From the NCBI RefSeq assembly GCF_031845375.1, contig NZ_JAVREK010000003.1, forward strand, positions 291,465 through 355,464: a stretch of DNA of 64,000 nt, given 5' to 3'. Below the pieces are notes generated by a model. The model was not told where the DNA came from, searched no databases, and was given only the letters and a program-made list of their open reading frames with translations. The translations under genes and the position numbers were made by a program. Source of the stretch: Streptomonospora wellingtoniae (GTDB lineage Bacteria; Actinomycetota; Actinomycetes; Streptosporangiales; Streptosporangiaceae). This document shows positions 19,938-28,266 of this stretch, in pieces; within the stretch, counting starts at the first letter, position 1, and every line of letters begins with the position of its first letter.

Positions 19938-20420
19938 CTAGTCCGCCGCGTCCACGTCGGATCCGCGGCGGAATTCCACCTGGACCTTGCCGCGCCCCAG
20001 GTCAGAATAGCCATAGGAGCGGTTCTGACCGTCGACCTCCAGGGTGACGCCGGAATCGTCGGCGCCGGCCACACGCCCTTCCACCTCGCCGCCGTCGGCG
20101 GTCGCGGCCCGTACGAGGCGACCGCGCGCACGACGCCAGTGGCGGGGCAGGGTGAGTGGGCGGTCGACTCCCGGCGAGGTCACCTCGAGCACGTAAGGCG
20201 CCTTGCCCATGGCGTCGGACCCGTCGAGCGCCGCGGAGATCTCCTGGCTCACCTCGCCTACGGCGTCGAGGTCGACGCCGGCCTCGGAGTCGACGATGAC
20301 CCGCAGCAGCCGTCGCTTGCCCGCCGGGGTGACCTCGATCGCCTCCAGCTCCAGGCCGACTTCGGCCAAGACCGGCTCGACCAGCTCGGCGAGACGGTCG
20401 TGGCGAGCCTGCGCGCCCAT
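19938..20420 (-). CDS. rimP: Ribosome maturation factor RimP
   Basis: A 160-residue, two-domain 30S assembly factor. Conserved blocks are LAELVEPVLAEVGLELEAIE (N-terminal) and YVLEVTSPGVDRPLTLPRHW (the family hallmark, about residues 76-95). The C-terminal SH3-like domain has GRGKVQVEF. It is the first gene of the rimP-nusA-ylxR-infB run. The upstream gap is long and divergent, so the promoter probably lies there. Confidence 0.96.
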   Translation of the reverse strand: MGAQARHDRLAELVEPVLAEVGLELEAIEVTPAGKRRLLRVIVDSEAGVDLDAVGEVSQEISAALDGSDAMGKAPYVLEVTSPGVDRPLTLPRHWRRARGRLVRAATADGGEVEGRVAGADDSGVTLEVDGQNRSYGYSDLGRGKVQVEFRRGSDVDAAD

Positions 20421-20879
20421 CGGTGATCCTCCTCGGCGAATTCCGCCCGCGGACGGATGTCCGGGGCGGTCCAGCTATAGCGGTCGTCCACCGCACGTCG
20501 CGGCGACGTCGTGTGATGTCAAGGGTATCCACTGTCGGCGGTTGCCCATGCCCGAACATCCCTCCTTGTCAGCGCAGTGTCCTCGCCGGACGCCGCGAGG
20601 CGCGGCCCCGGCGCGCGATCGGCCGTCCGGGGCAACCGGCGGCGGCCGGCCGCGGCGGGCGCGCACCCGGCGCGCGGCGCCCGCAGCCGTGCGCCTGCGC
20701 GCGCCCACAGTGCCGATCATGGAAGGATGGGGGACCGATCCGCACCGCGGTGCCCGGGATGTCGCCGGCACCCTGTGCCGACCGACTCGGCGCGGCCGCC
20801 GGCGGAGTGCGGCACCCCGCTGGCACAGCGAACGGTCTCACCCCGGCATGTCCGGGGATCTTCCCGGTGAGGAGGGACG
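20421..20879. other. Divergent promoter region between rimP and a lipoprotein gene
   Basis: 459 bp with no gene I can support. It should contain the promoter of the rimP-infB operon leftwards and that of the lipoprotein/DUF4439 pair rightwards. A CTATAG element lies near 20475. No motif is strong enough to place a promoter. Confidence 0.35.
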
Positions 20880-21401
20880 GTGGGCAACGACTACGGCGCC
20901 ATCCGCCGCCGTACGGTCGTCGCCGGCGCGCTCGCGGGGATCGCCGCGGCGGCGCTGAGCGGCTGCCAGGGGCCCCGGTGGTACCCGAGCGAGATCAGCC
21001 CCGACGAGTACGTGCTGCGCGCGGTGATAACCGAGAAGCGGCGGCTGATCGCGCGCTACGAGGCCGGTGTCTCCTCCGGGATGGGCCCGGTCGATCTGCT
21101 GGAGCGGGTCCTGAAACACCACCGCGACCACCTGGCCGCGCTGCGCGAGCGGCTGCCCGAGCGACCCGCCGGCGAACCGGAAGCCGCCGCCGAAGCCGAG
21201 GAGAGCCCCGACCCCGGCCCCAGCCCTGCTCCCGTCGGCGACGAACCGGTGCCCGTGTCGGGACTGCGGGTGGCCGAGCAGAGCGCGGCGGCCTCGCGCG
21301 CACGCCAGCTCGCCCGCCTGTCCGACTCCGGTCTGGCGCAGCTCGTCGCGTCCATCGGCGCCTGCGAGACCGGCCATGCCCGACTGCTCTCGGAGGCCTG
21401 A
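20880..21401 (+). CDS. Tat-type lipoprotein, possible ferritin-like helical domain
   Basis: 173 residues. The N-terminus has an arginine cluster (IRRRTVVAG) and a hydrophobic stretch ending in a lipobox, LSGC, with Cys about 28. This suggests Tat or Sec export with lipid anchoring. The mature part has acid and His residues on helices (EKRRLIARYEAG, then LERVLKHHRDHL), a pattern also seen in ferritin-like proteins, then an acidic Pro-rich linker. It starts at a GTG with GAGGAGG upstream. The following DUF4439 gene starts directly after its stop, so the two are one unit. Function is unknown. Confidence 0.8.
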   Translation: MGNDYGAIRRRTVVAGALAGIAAAALSGCQGPRWYPSEISPDEYVLRAVITEKRRLIARYEAGVSSGMGPVDLLERVLKHHRDHLAALRERLPERPAGEPEAAAEAEESPDPGPSPAPVGDEPVPVSGLRVAEQSAAASRARQLARLSDSGLAQLVASIGACETGHARLLSEA

Positions 21402-21851
21402 TTGTCCGCGACGCCCGAGGACGGCGAGTTCGGCACCGTCCCCGCCCTCCAGGCTGCTCTGCGCGCCGAGCACGCCGCCGTCTACGCCTACACCTACATC
21501 GGCGCGCGGTCCGGCGGCCGGCAGCGCGAGCGCTGCTACGAGCACCTGGACGCGCACCGGGCCCAGCGGGACACACTGCGGGTGGAGCTGAACGGACGGG
21601 GTGCCACGCCCGACCCGGGCGCACCCGCCTACGAGCTGCCCGAGAACGACGGCGACTCCGACCTGGACGCCTACGCTCAGCGCGTCGAGCGCCAGGCCGC
21701 GCAGGCCTATCTCGAACTGGCGGCCGCACCCGCGGCGGCGGCGCGCGACCTCGCGCTGCGCTCACTGCAGGACTCCACGCTGCGCGGCATGGCGTGGGGG
21801 ACCCGGCTGCCGGTGTTCCCGGGCTTCGTGGAGGGCACGCCGCCGTCCTGA
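21402..21851 (+). CDS. DUF4439 ferritin-like domain protein
   Basis: 149 residues with the DUF4439 character: LQAALRAEHAAVYAYTYIGAR at the start and YEHLDAHRAQRDTL in the next helix. These give the E-x6-Y and ExxH-like positions of a four-helix ferritin fold. The TTG start immediately follows the TGA of the lipoprotein gene. No export signal is present, so it is probably cytoplasmic while its partner is outside. Metal binding is inferred from the fold only. The placement beside proS and rimP recurs in actinobacteria as far as I recall. Confidence 0.82.
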   Translation: MSATPEDGEFGTVPALQAALRAEHAAVYAYTYIGARSGGRQRERCYEHLDAHRAQRDTLRVELNGRGATPDPGAPAYELPENDGDSDLDAYAQRVERQAAQAYLELAAAPAAAARDLALRSLQDSTLRGMAWGTRLPVFPGFVEGTPPS

Positions 21852-21866
21852 AGCGGCGGCGTGCCC
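21833..21866. terminator. Terminator overlapping the DUF4439 stop codon
   Basis: A perfect 13-bp stem (21833-21845 with 21854-21866). The loop TCCTGAAG contains the TGA of the DUF4439 gene. It lies between convergent genes and can serve proS as well. Confidence 0.75.
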
Positions 21867-21884
21867 CGCGCGTCCGGCGGCGCG

Positions 21885-23639
21885 TCAGCCCGCGGCGACG
21901 GCGGAGGCGACGCGGTCCGCGGCCCCCTCCAGCGCGATCTCCATGCTCTCGCCGGAGGCGCGATCACGCAGCTCCAGGCTGCCGTCGGCCAGGCCCTTGC
22001 CCACGATCAGGCTGGTGGGCACCCCCAGCAGCTCGGCGTCGGTGAACTTGACGCCCGGAGACACCCCCTTGCGGTCATCGACGAGCACCCGCACGCCGCG
22101 CTGCTCCAGCTCCTCGGCCAGGCGCAGGGCGACCTCGATCTGCTCTCCCTTGCCGGTGCCCACCACGTGCACGTCGGCGGGGGCGATCTCGCGCGGCCAC
22201 ACGATGCCCTTGCCATCGTGGGACTGCTCGACGACGGCGGCGACCACGCGCGAGACGCCGATGCCGTAGGAGCCCATGGTGACGCGCTTGGGCTTGCCGT
22301 CGGCACCCAGCGCATCCAGCTCGAACGCGTCGGTGTACTTGCGGCCGAGCTGGAAGATGTGGCCGATCTCGATGCCGCGCGCGGGGTAGAGCGTGCCGCG
22401 GCCGTCGGGCGAGGGGTCGCCCTCGCGGACCTCGGCCGCCTCGATCGTGCCGTCGGGCACGAAGTCGCGGCCGCACACCAGGTCCAGCACGTGGTGGTCG
22501 GCCTTGTCGGCGCCGGTGAGCCACGAGGTTCCTTCGGCCACGCGCGGGTCGACGAGGTAGCGCAGCTTGTTGGAGAGCAGGCCGTTGGGCCCCACGTAGC
22601 CCTTGACCAGGAAGGGGTGGGCGGCGAAGTCCGCGTCGTCGAGCAGCTGAACCTCGGCCGGGTGGAAGGCGGCCTCCAGGCGCTTCATGTCGACCTCGCG
22701 GTCGCCCGGCACCCCGATGCCCGTGACCTCCCAGTCGTCGGCGCCGGGAGCGCGGGTCTTGACGAGCACGTTCTTCAGCGTGTCGGCTGCGGTGAAGGTG
22801 CGCCCGAGCCCCGCGGCGTTGAAGAAGTCGACCAGCGTCTCGATGGTGGGGGTGTCGGGAGTGTGGTGCACCTGCGCCTCCGCCAGGCCCTCGACGGACG
22901 CGGCCGGCGGCGCGGGGGTGTCCACCGCCTCGACGTTGGCGGCGTAGTCGGAGGCGGTGCTGCGGACGAACGTGTCCTCGCCGGTGGGGGTCTCGGCCAG
23001 GAACTCCTCCGAGGCGGAGCCGCCCATGGCTCCCGACTGCGCCGAGACGGCGACGAAGCGCAGGCCCAACCGGTCGAAGATGCGGATGTAGGCCTGGCGG
23101 TGCAGCTCGTAGGAGTGCTTCAGGCCCTCGTCGTCGAGGTCGAAGGAGTAGGAGTCCTTCATGTGGAACTCGCGCCCGCGCAGCACACCGGCGCGCGGCC
23201 GGGCCTCATCGCGGAACTTCTCCTGGACCTGGTACAGGATCACGGGGAAGTCCTTGTAGGAGGTGAACTCGCCCTTCACCAGCCAGGTGAACAGCTCCTC
23301 GTGGGTGGGGGTGAGGGCGTAGTCGCCGCCCTTGCGGTCGCGCAGCCGGAACAGGGCGTCGCCGTACTCGGTCCAGCGGCCGGTGGCCTCGTAGTACTCA
23401 CTGGGCAGCAGCGTGGGCAGCAGCATCTCCTGACCGCCGATGCGGTTCATCTCCTCGCGGATCACCGCCGCGACATTGTCGAGCACGATCTTGCCCAGCG
23501 GCATCCACGAGTAGATTCCGGGCGCGGCGCGGCGGACGTAGCCTCCGCGCACCATCAGCTTGTGGCTCGGCACCTCGGCGTCCGCCGGGTCCTCGCGCAG
23601 GGTGCGCAGGAACAGGGTCGACATCCGCAGCACGGCCAC
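21885..23639 (-). CDS. proS: Prolyl-tRNA synthetase, bacterial type
   Basis: 584 residues; a class II synthetase that charges tRNA-Pro. Motif 1/2 region: GIYSWMPLGKIVLDNVAAVI and VQEKFRDEARPRAGVLRGRE (the motif 2 arginine loop). Motif 3: VTMGSYGIGVSRVVAAVVEQ. The editing (INS) insertion between motifs 2 and 3 spans about residues 225-390, with the C-terminal anticodon domain after 470. Length and architecture match the bacterial form. It stands divergent to the methyltransferase-like gene at 23972. Confidence 0.97.
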   Translation of the reverse strand: MAVLRMSTLFLRTLREDPADAEVPSHKLMVRGGYVRRAAPGIYSWMPLGKIVLDNVAAVIREEMNRIGGQEMLLPTLLPSEYYEATGRWTEYGDALFRLRDRKGGDYALTPTHEELFTWLVKGEFTSYKDFPVILYQVQEKFRDEARPRAGVLRGREFHMKDSYSFDLDDEGLKHSYELHRQAYIRIFDRLGLRFVAVSAQSGAMGGSASEEFLAETPTGEDTFVRSTASDYAANVEAVDTPAPPAASVEGLAEAQVHHTPDTPTIETLVDFFNAAGLGRTFTAADTLKNVLVKTRAPGADDWEVTGIGVPGDREVDMKRLEAAFHPAEVQLLDDADFAAHPFLVKGYVGPNGLLSNKLRYLVDPRVAEGTSWLTGADKADHHVLDLVCGRDFVPDGTIEAAEVREGDPSPDGRGTLYPARGIEIGHIFQLGRKYTDAFELDALGADGKPKRVTMGSYGIGVSRVVAAVVEQSHDGKGIVWPREIAPADVHVVGTGKGEQIEVALRLAEELEQRGVRVLVDDRKGVSPGVKFTDAELLGVPTSLIVGKGLADGSLELRDRASGESMEIALEGAADRVASAVAAG

Positions 23640-23971
23640 TCCTCAAGTCGGTGTCTCTATGTCCGGCCGGGTCCGGTCGCCTTGGCGACCGGTCCGGCAC
23701 GCCTCCGCGGGCGGGCCCGCGCGTCGCGCGCCGGCCGACCGCACCCGGTTCCGCGGGGGCGGTTTCCGCAGAAGCGCGCCTCGCCCGCCGCAGGCGATAC
23801 GTGAGAGGAGTTCCAGGCTAGCGCCCGCGGCGAGTGCGGGCATACGCCCGACGGCGACGGGCACCCGGCCCCCACCGGCCGACTGCGGGCTCCTCCGCCG
23901 CACCGCAGCGCCCGTTACCTTGGGATGCGGCCGGGAATCGGCGGCGAGTCGCGAACGGGCGGGGTTGGCAC
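23640..23971. other. Divergent intergenic region upstream of proS
   Basis: 332 bp, with no gene I can support. It should carry the proS promoter leftwards and that of the spermidine-synthase-like gene rightwards. No clear promoter or tRNA-sensing leader is seen. Confidence 0.3.
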
Positions 23972-24808
23972 ATGGCGCACAGGAACGGGGCACAGGCGCA
24001 GCGGCCCGAGGTCGAACTGATGCGCGACGCCGACCGCGCCGACTCCTGGCTGCTGCTGGTCGACGGGACCCCGCAGTCGCATGTGGACCTGTCCGACCCC
24101 ACCTACCTGGACTTCGAGTACGTCCAGCGGATCGGGCACACCGTCGACCTGGCCTTCGCCGGCGGCGCGCCGGTCCGGACACTGCACCTGGGCGCGGGCG
24201 CGCTGACGCTGGCCCGCTACGTGGCGGCGACCAGGCCCGGTTCGCGCCAGCGGGCCGTGGACGACAACCCGCGGCTGATCGAACTGGTACGCGGGTCGCT
24301 GCCCTGGGACCGCCGCGCCGACCTGCGCGTGGCCACCGGCGACGCGCGGGAGTGGCTTGCGCAGCGGCGCAGCGGCAGCGCCGACCTGGTCGTATGCGAC
24401 GTCTTCACCGGCGCGCGGACACCGGCTGCGCTGACCTCGGCGGAGTTCTTCACCGACGTCGACAGGGTGCTGGACGCGGGCGGCCTGTGCGCGGCCAACG
24501 TGGGCGACGGCCGCCGGCTGCGCCACGTGCGCGCCCAGGCGGCAACGCTCGCCGCGGTCTTCGCCCACACCGCGCTGATCGCCGCCCCCGGGGTGCTGCG
24601 CGGCCGCCGCTTCGGCAATTTCGTGCTGCTGGGCTCGCAGAGCCCGCTGCCCACCGACGAGCTGGCCCGGCGCGCCCACCGCGATCCCGACATGGCCGCG
24701 CTGCTGGAGGGCACGACCCTGGAGCGGTTCGTCGCCGGCGCCAAGGCGGTCGGCGACTCCGACGCGACCGACTCCCCCGCCCCGCCCGACGACGTGTTCG
24801 CCCGCTGA
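23972..24808 (+). CDS. Spermidine-synthase-like SAM-fold protein
   Basis: 278 residues with a Rossmann methyltransferase/aminopropyltransferase fold. The nucleotide loop reads HLGAGALTLARYVAATRPGS, followed by AVDDNPRLIEL (the acidic ribose contact), then GDAREWL and VVCDVFTGARTP. The usual GGGDGG loop and the catalytic D-x-x-D-P of true spermidine synthases are missing, so polyamine synthesis is unlikely. Proteins of this type are widespread in actinobacteria with unknown substrate. I start at the ATG at 23972, with GGGG 7 bases upstream. The neighbouring gene converges on it. Confidence 0.8.
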   Translation: MAHRNGAQAQRPEVELMRDADRADSWLLLVDGTPQSHVDLSDPTYLDFEYVQRIGHTVDLAFAGGAPVRTLHLGAGALTLARYVAATRPGSRQRAVDDNPRLIELVRGSLPWDRRADLRVATGDAREWLAQRRSGSADLVVCDVFTGARTPAALTSAEFFTDVDRVLDAGGLCAANVGDGRRLRHVRAQAATLAAVFAHTALIAAPGVLRGRRFGNFVLLGSQSPLPTDELARRAHRDPDMAALLEGTTLERFVAGAKAVGDSDATDSPAPPDDVFAR

Positions 24809-24829
24809 GCCCGCCCGGCCGACCGCCCA

Positions 24830-25516
24830 TCAGTCGGGCAGTTCGTGGTCCAGCAGAAAGGAGAACTCCGGCGTCTGGCGGATGCCCACGCCGCCCCCGG
24901 GGTCGGGCTGGGTCGTCATGCCGGTGACCCGCCCGTTGCGCCACCAGATGATCTGGTCGGTCACCGGGGTCCCGTCCTGCACCAGGCTCTGGAACGTCTG
25001 GTAGAGGAACGGGATCAGCGAGACCGAGCGCTTGCTGCGCAGCACCGCGTAGAGCAGGGTGTTGGGCGAGGGCAGCATGACCACCGCGCCGTAGGGCATG
25101 GGTTCCTGGGCGACGTCGACCAGCCGCATCACGTGCGCCGACCCCGGCCAGCCGATCCCGTGGACCACGTGCACCGGGGTGTCGGCGTTGGTGGTGAAGG
25201 TCTGCAGGTCGTAGGGCTCGTAGGCCAGATTGCGCATCGCCGCGAACCACAGGTCCTGCTTGCCGACCCCCCATCCGCGCGCGTGGCGGACGTCCAGCAC
25301 GGCGGCCTCGTATGTCTGCGGGTCGGTCCGGTAGCACAGCAGCGCGGTCAGGCGCGGGTTCACCGAGTACGCGAGCTTGTCGGTGCCCAGGCCGGAGGGG
25401 TCGCCGGTCAGGACGATCCGCAGGTAGGGCTGCGCGGCGGCGAAGGGCTCGGCCAGCAGGCGGCTGTGCACGTCGGGCGGCGCCGGCTGCCCGTGGGGGT
25501 TGTCGGGGACGTTCAT
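24830..25516 (-). CDS. Conserved hypothetical protein, about 228 residues
   Basis: I do not recognise this family. The protein is rich in aromatic residues and lacks a signal peptide or membrane helix. It begins with a Pro-rich stretch (MNVPDNPHGQPAPPDV). Later blocks such as YGAVVMLPSPNTLLYAVL and FLYQTFQSLVQDGTPVTDQI look like a mixed alpha/beta fold. The chosen ATG (25516) has AGGAGCG 11 bases upstream. The frame stays open further upstream, but the composition there looks non-coding. No neighbour suggests a role. Confidence 0.7.
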   Translation of the reverse strand: MNVPDNPHGQPAPPDVHSRLLAEPFAAAQPYLRIVLTGDPSGLGTDKLAYSVNPRLTALLCYRTDPQTYEAAVLDVRHARGWGVGKQDLWFAAMRNLAYEPYDLQTFTTNADTPVHVVHGIGWPGSAHVMRLVDVAQEPMPYGAVVMLPSPNTLLYAVLRSKRSVSLIPFLYQTFQSLVQDGTPVTDQIIWWRNGRVTGMTTQPDPGGGVGIRQTPEFSFLLDHELPD

Positions 25517-25905
25517 CGCGGGTTCGGTCGCTCCTATGGCTGCGGTCGGCGGGCCGGCGTCCGTCCGCCGACCGGGCGCCCGTCGTGGCTGCGGGCCGGG
25601 GAAGGGCGCCTGCGGGTGCGGTCGGGGCGGGGCCGCGGACCCGCGGCGGCCGCGAACGGCGTCGTCGGCAGTATCGCATCCGCGGGCCGCCGCCCGTCCC
25701 GCACCACCCGCGCCGCCGATGGCCCGGTGATCCGATGACCGGGACCCGTGCGCTAGCCTCACGGCCATGCGGTATCGGACTGGGCACCTCGCCACTCCCC
25801 CGCCCCGGAGCTGACCGGCGCCCGCGCCGCGCGCCTGCGCCGTCGCGCGAGCCTCGCGCCCTCGCCCAGGAGTTCCCGACCGCTGCCGACTCCGGAGTGC
25901 CGACC
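25517..25905. other. Divergent region with a possible short leader ORF
   Basis: 389 bp between two divergent genes. A TAGCCT hexamer at 25754-25759 lies 7 bp before an ATG at 25767. That ATG opens a 15-codon frame (MRYRTGHLATPPPRS) ending before the EamA gene. The geometry suits a leaderless transcript start, but there is no good -35 match. Confidence 0.3.
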
Positions 25906-26907
25906 GTGTCCGAACCCGTTCTCCCTCCTGCCCGCCCCGCTCCCGGCACTCCCCGGTCCGCCCCTTCCGCACCGTCGCCCGCAGGCCGCCCCGAAGCCCG
26001 CCGCGGATTCGCGCTGCTGGCGGTGGCCGGGTTCCTGTGGGGTACCAGCGGGCCGGCCGGCAACGGCCTGCAGGCCGCCGGAGTCACCGTGCTCGCCGTC
26101 GCCTGCTACCGGCTGCTGCTCGCGGGCGCGGTGATCAGCGGCTGCATCGCACTGTCGGGACGGCTGCGGCGGTTGCCGCGCAACCGCACGGTGGCGGTGC
26201 GACTGCTGGTCAACGGGCTCCTGCACGCGGTCTTCCAGTGCTGCTACTTCGCGTCGCTGACGCAGATACCCGTCGGGCTGGCGACCCTGGTCAAGATCGG
26301 CAGCGTGCCGGTGTTCGTCGCCGGAGGGATCTGCCTGGCCGCGCGGCGCGCGCCGCAGCCCCGGCTGGCGGTGTCGGTGCTGCTCGCCGTGGCGGGGCTG
26401 GCCCTGCTGATCGGGTTCCCGGCGACCGGCGCCGAGGCGGGCGAGATCGCGCTGGGGATGGCCCTGGCGCTCGGCGCCGGGGCGACGTTCTCGGTGATGA
26501 CGCTACTCAACCGGACGCCGGTGGCCGGACTGGATCCGCTGTCCAACGCGGGCCTGGGGCTGCTCGCCGGCGGGGTGCTCCTGCTGCCCGCGGGCCTGGC
26601 CGCCGGCATGGCGGTCCCGCTGGAGCCCGCGCCCTCGGCACTGCTGGTGTACCTGGGGCTGGTCCCGACGGTGCTGGCCTACCTCGCCTACTTCGGCGGC
26701 GTGAGCCGCGCCTCCGATGGCGGGGCCGCGGTCGGCACGCTCGCCGAGCCGCTGACGGCGGCGCTGCTGTCGATGGCCCTGCTGGGCGAGGAGATGACGG
26801 CGGCCGGCGCCGCCGGCGCAGTGCTCCTGGCGGCGTCGATGGGGACCGGCTACGCCGCAGGCGTGCTGGACCGGCGCAGCCGGCGCCGGAGGCGGAGCGC
26901 GGCGTGA
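25906..26907 (+). CDS. EamA/DMT-family transporter
   Basis: 333 residues with ten membrane segments in two EamA repeats. FALLAVAGFLWGTSGPAGNGL begins the first repeat, and a second begins near GEIALGMALALGAGATFSVM. The late segment YFGGVSRASDGGAAVGTLAEPLTAALLS is typical of drug/metabolite exporters. The C-terminus is strongly basic. I prefer the GTG at 25906, since GGAG lies 9 bases upstream and it leaves only a short Pro-rich cytoplasmic lead. Substrate unknown. Confidence 0.88.
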   Translation: MSEPVLPPARPAPGTPRSAPSAPSPAGRPEARRGFALLAVAGFLWGTSGPAGNGLQAAGVTVLAVACYRLLLAGAVISGCIALSGRLRRLPRNRTVAVRLLVNGLLHAVFQCCYFASLTQIPVGLATLVKIGSVPVFVAGGICLAARRAPQPRLAVSVLLAVAGLALLIGFPATGAEAGEIALGMALALGAGATFSVMTLLNRTPVAGLDPLSNAGLGLLAGGVLLLPAGLAAGMAVPLEPAPSALLVYLGLVPTVLAYLAYFGGVSRASDGGAAVGTLAEPLTAALLSMALLGEEMTAAGAAGAVLLAASMGTGYAAGVLDRRSRRRRRSAA

Positions 26908-26929
26908 CCGCGCTCGCGGTGCCGCTGTG

Positions 26930-26945
26930 TACTCCCGCGGGAGTA
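26930..26945 (+). promoter_or_regulatory. Perfect palindrome upstream of a two-component operon
   Basis: TACTCCCGCGGGAGTA is a perfect 16-bp dyad, 67 bp upstream of the histidine kinase start. It is a natural candidate for autoregulation by the LuxR-type response regulator at 28263. That is inference from position and symmetry only. Confidence 0.5.
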
Positions 26946-27012
26946 GCCGCGCGGCCGCGGAACCCTCCCGAGGAGGACGGGAGGCGGGGAGTCCGGGGCG
27001 TAACGTCGAAGG

Positions 27013-28266
27013 GTGCTGTCTGGACTCACACCCCGGCGCGGCGACGCGCTGACCGCCGCCGTCGTGGCCGTGGTGGTCATCGGCTCGCTCACGGTCCTCC
27101 AGGAGCTCTCCCAGGCCGCGGACGTGTGGCGGGCCGTGATGCCGTGGGGGATGGCGCTGATGGTCGCCGCGATCGCCGCGCTCGCGTGGCGCAGCCGCTT
27201 TCCGCTGCCCGCCGCCGTGGTGGCCGTCGCGGCGTCCACCGTCTACTACCCGCTGGCCTTTCCCGACGGAGCCATCGGGCTGGCCGGGATCGTCGCCCTC
27301 TTCGGGCTGGCCGCCGACGGCCACCGGTGGCAGGCGTGGAGCCTCGGCCTGGCCCAGTTCCTGATCATCCACGTCTGGGAGGCCGTGGCCTACGGCTCGC
27401 CGCGGCTGGACTCGGCGGTGGCCGTGCTGGAGATGGTGCTGGTGGTGCTCATCGCCGGTGAGGTGGTGCGCCGGCGACGGGAGAACCGGACGCTGGAGCG
27501 CGACCGCGCGGATGAGGCCGAGCGCGGCCGCGAGGAGGTCCTCCTGCGCCGCGCCTCGGAGGAGCGGGTGCGGCTGGCCCGCGAAGTGCACGACGCCGTT
27601 GCGCACAACATCTCGCTGATCAACGTGCAGGCGGGTACCGCGCTCTACCTGATGGAGTCCCAGCCCGAGCGGGCGGCGGAGGCGCTGGCCACGATCAAGC
27701 GGACCAGCAAGGAGACCCTGCGGGAGCTGCGCGCGACCCTGAACGTGCTGCGGTCCGTCGATGAGCAGGCGCCGCGCGCACCGTCGCCGGGCCTGGACCG
27801 CATCGAGGACCTTGCCGAGGGCGCCCGCGGCGCCGGACTGGACGTGCAGGTGGTGCGCAGGGGCGGCGCCATGCCGCCGGGGGCGGCCAACGCCGGGGCA
27901 GCGGCCTACCGCATCGTGCAGGAGGCGCTGACCAACGCGGTGCGCCACTCCGGCGCCGCCGCCGTCACCGTCGAGGTGGACTGCGGCGACGGCGGCGTGC
28001 AGGTGCTGGTCCGCGACGACGGCGCCGCCGCGGCGGACGGCTTCACCTCCGGCAACGGCATCACCGGGATACGCGAGCGGGTCGCAGCCCTGGGCGGGGA
28101 CGTTGCGGTTGGGCCGTGTCCGGGCGGAGGATTCGCCGTGCGGGCCCGGCTGCCCGCCACCGCGCACGCGGCCGGCCCGGCCGCTGACACGGGCGAGGCG
28201 GCGGCCGCAGACGGCGCGGCCGGCGGCGGCCGAGGGGACCGGGCGCGAAGGGAGCGGCGCGGGTGA
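27013..28266 (+). CDS. Sensor histidine kinase, NarL/DesK type
   Basis: 417 residues. Four or five membrane segments fill residues 10-150 with short loops, so the signal is probably sensed in the membrane. The HisKA_3 dimerisation helix contains RLAREVHDAVAHNISLI with the phospho-accepting His at about 192. The ATPase N-box is YRIVQEALTNAVRHS (about 300-314), and a G-box GNGITGIRERV follows. The C-terminal 50 residues are Ala/Gly/Arg-rich. It starts with a GTG and overlaps the response regulator by 4 bases (GTGA), a classical coupled pair. Confidence 0.94.
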   Translation: MLSGLTPRRGDALTAAVVAVVVIGSLTVLQELSQAADVWRAVMPWGMALMVAAIAALAWRSRFPLPAAVVAVAASTVYYPLAFPDGAIGLAGIVALFGLAADGHRWQAWSLGLAQFLIIHVWEAVAYGSPRLDSAVAVLEMVLVVLIAGEVVRRRRENRTLERDRADEAERGREEVLLRRASEERVRLAREVHDAVAHNISLINVQAGTALYLMESQPERAAEALATIKRTSKETLRELRATLNVLRSVDEQAPRAPSPGLDRIEDLAEGARGAGLDVQVVRRGGAMPPGAANAGAAAYRIVQEALTNAVRHSGAAAVTVEVDCGDGGVQVLVRDDGAAAADGFTSGNGITGIRERVAALGGDVAVGPCPGGGFAVRARLPATAHAAGPAADTGEAAAADGAAGGGRGDRARRERRG

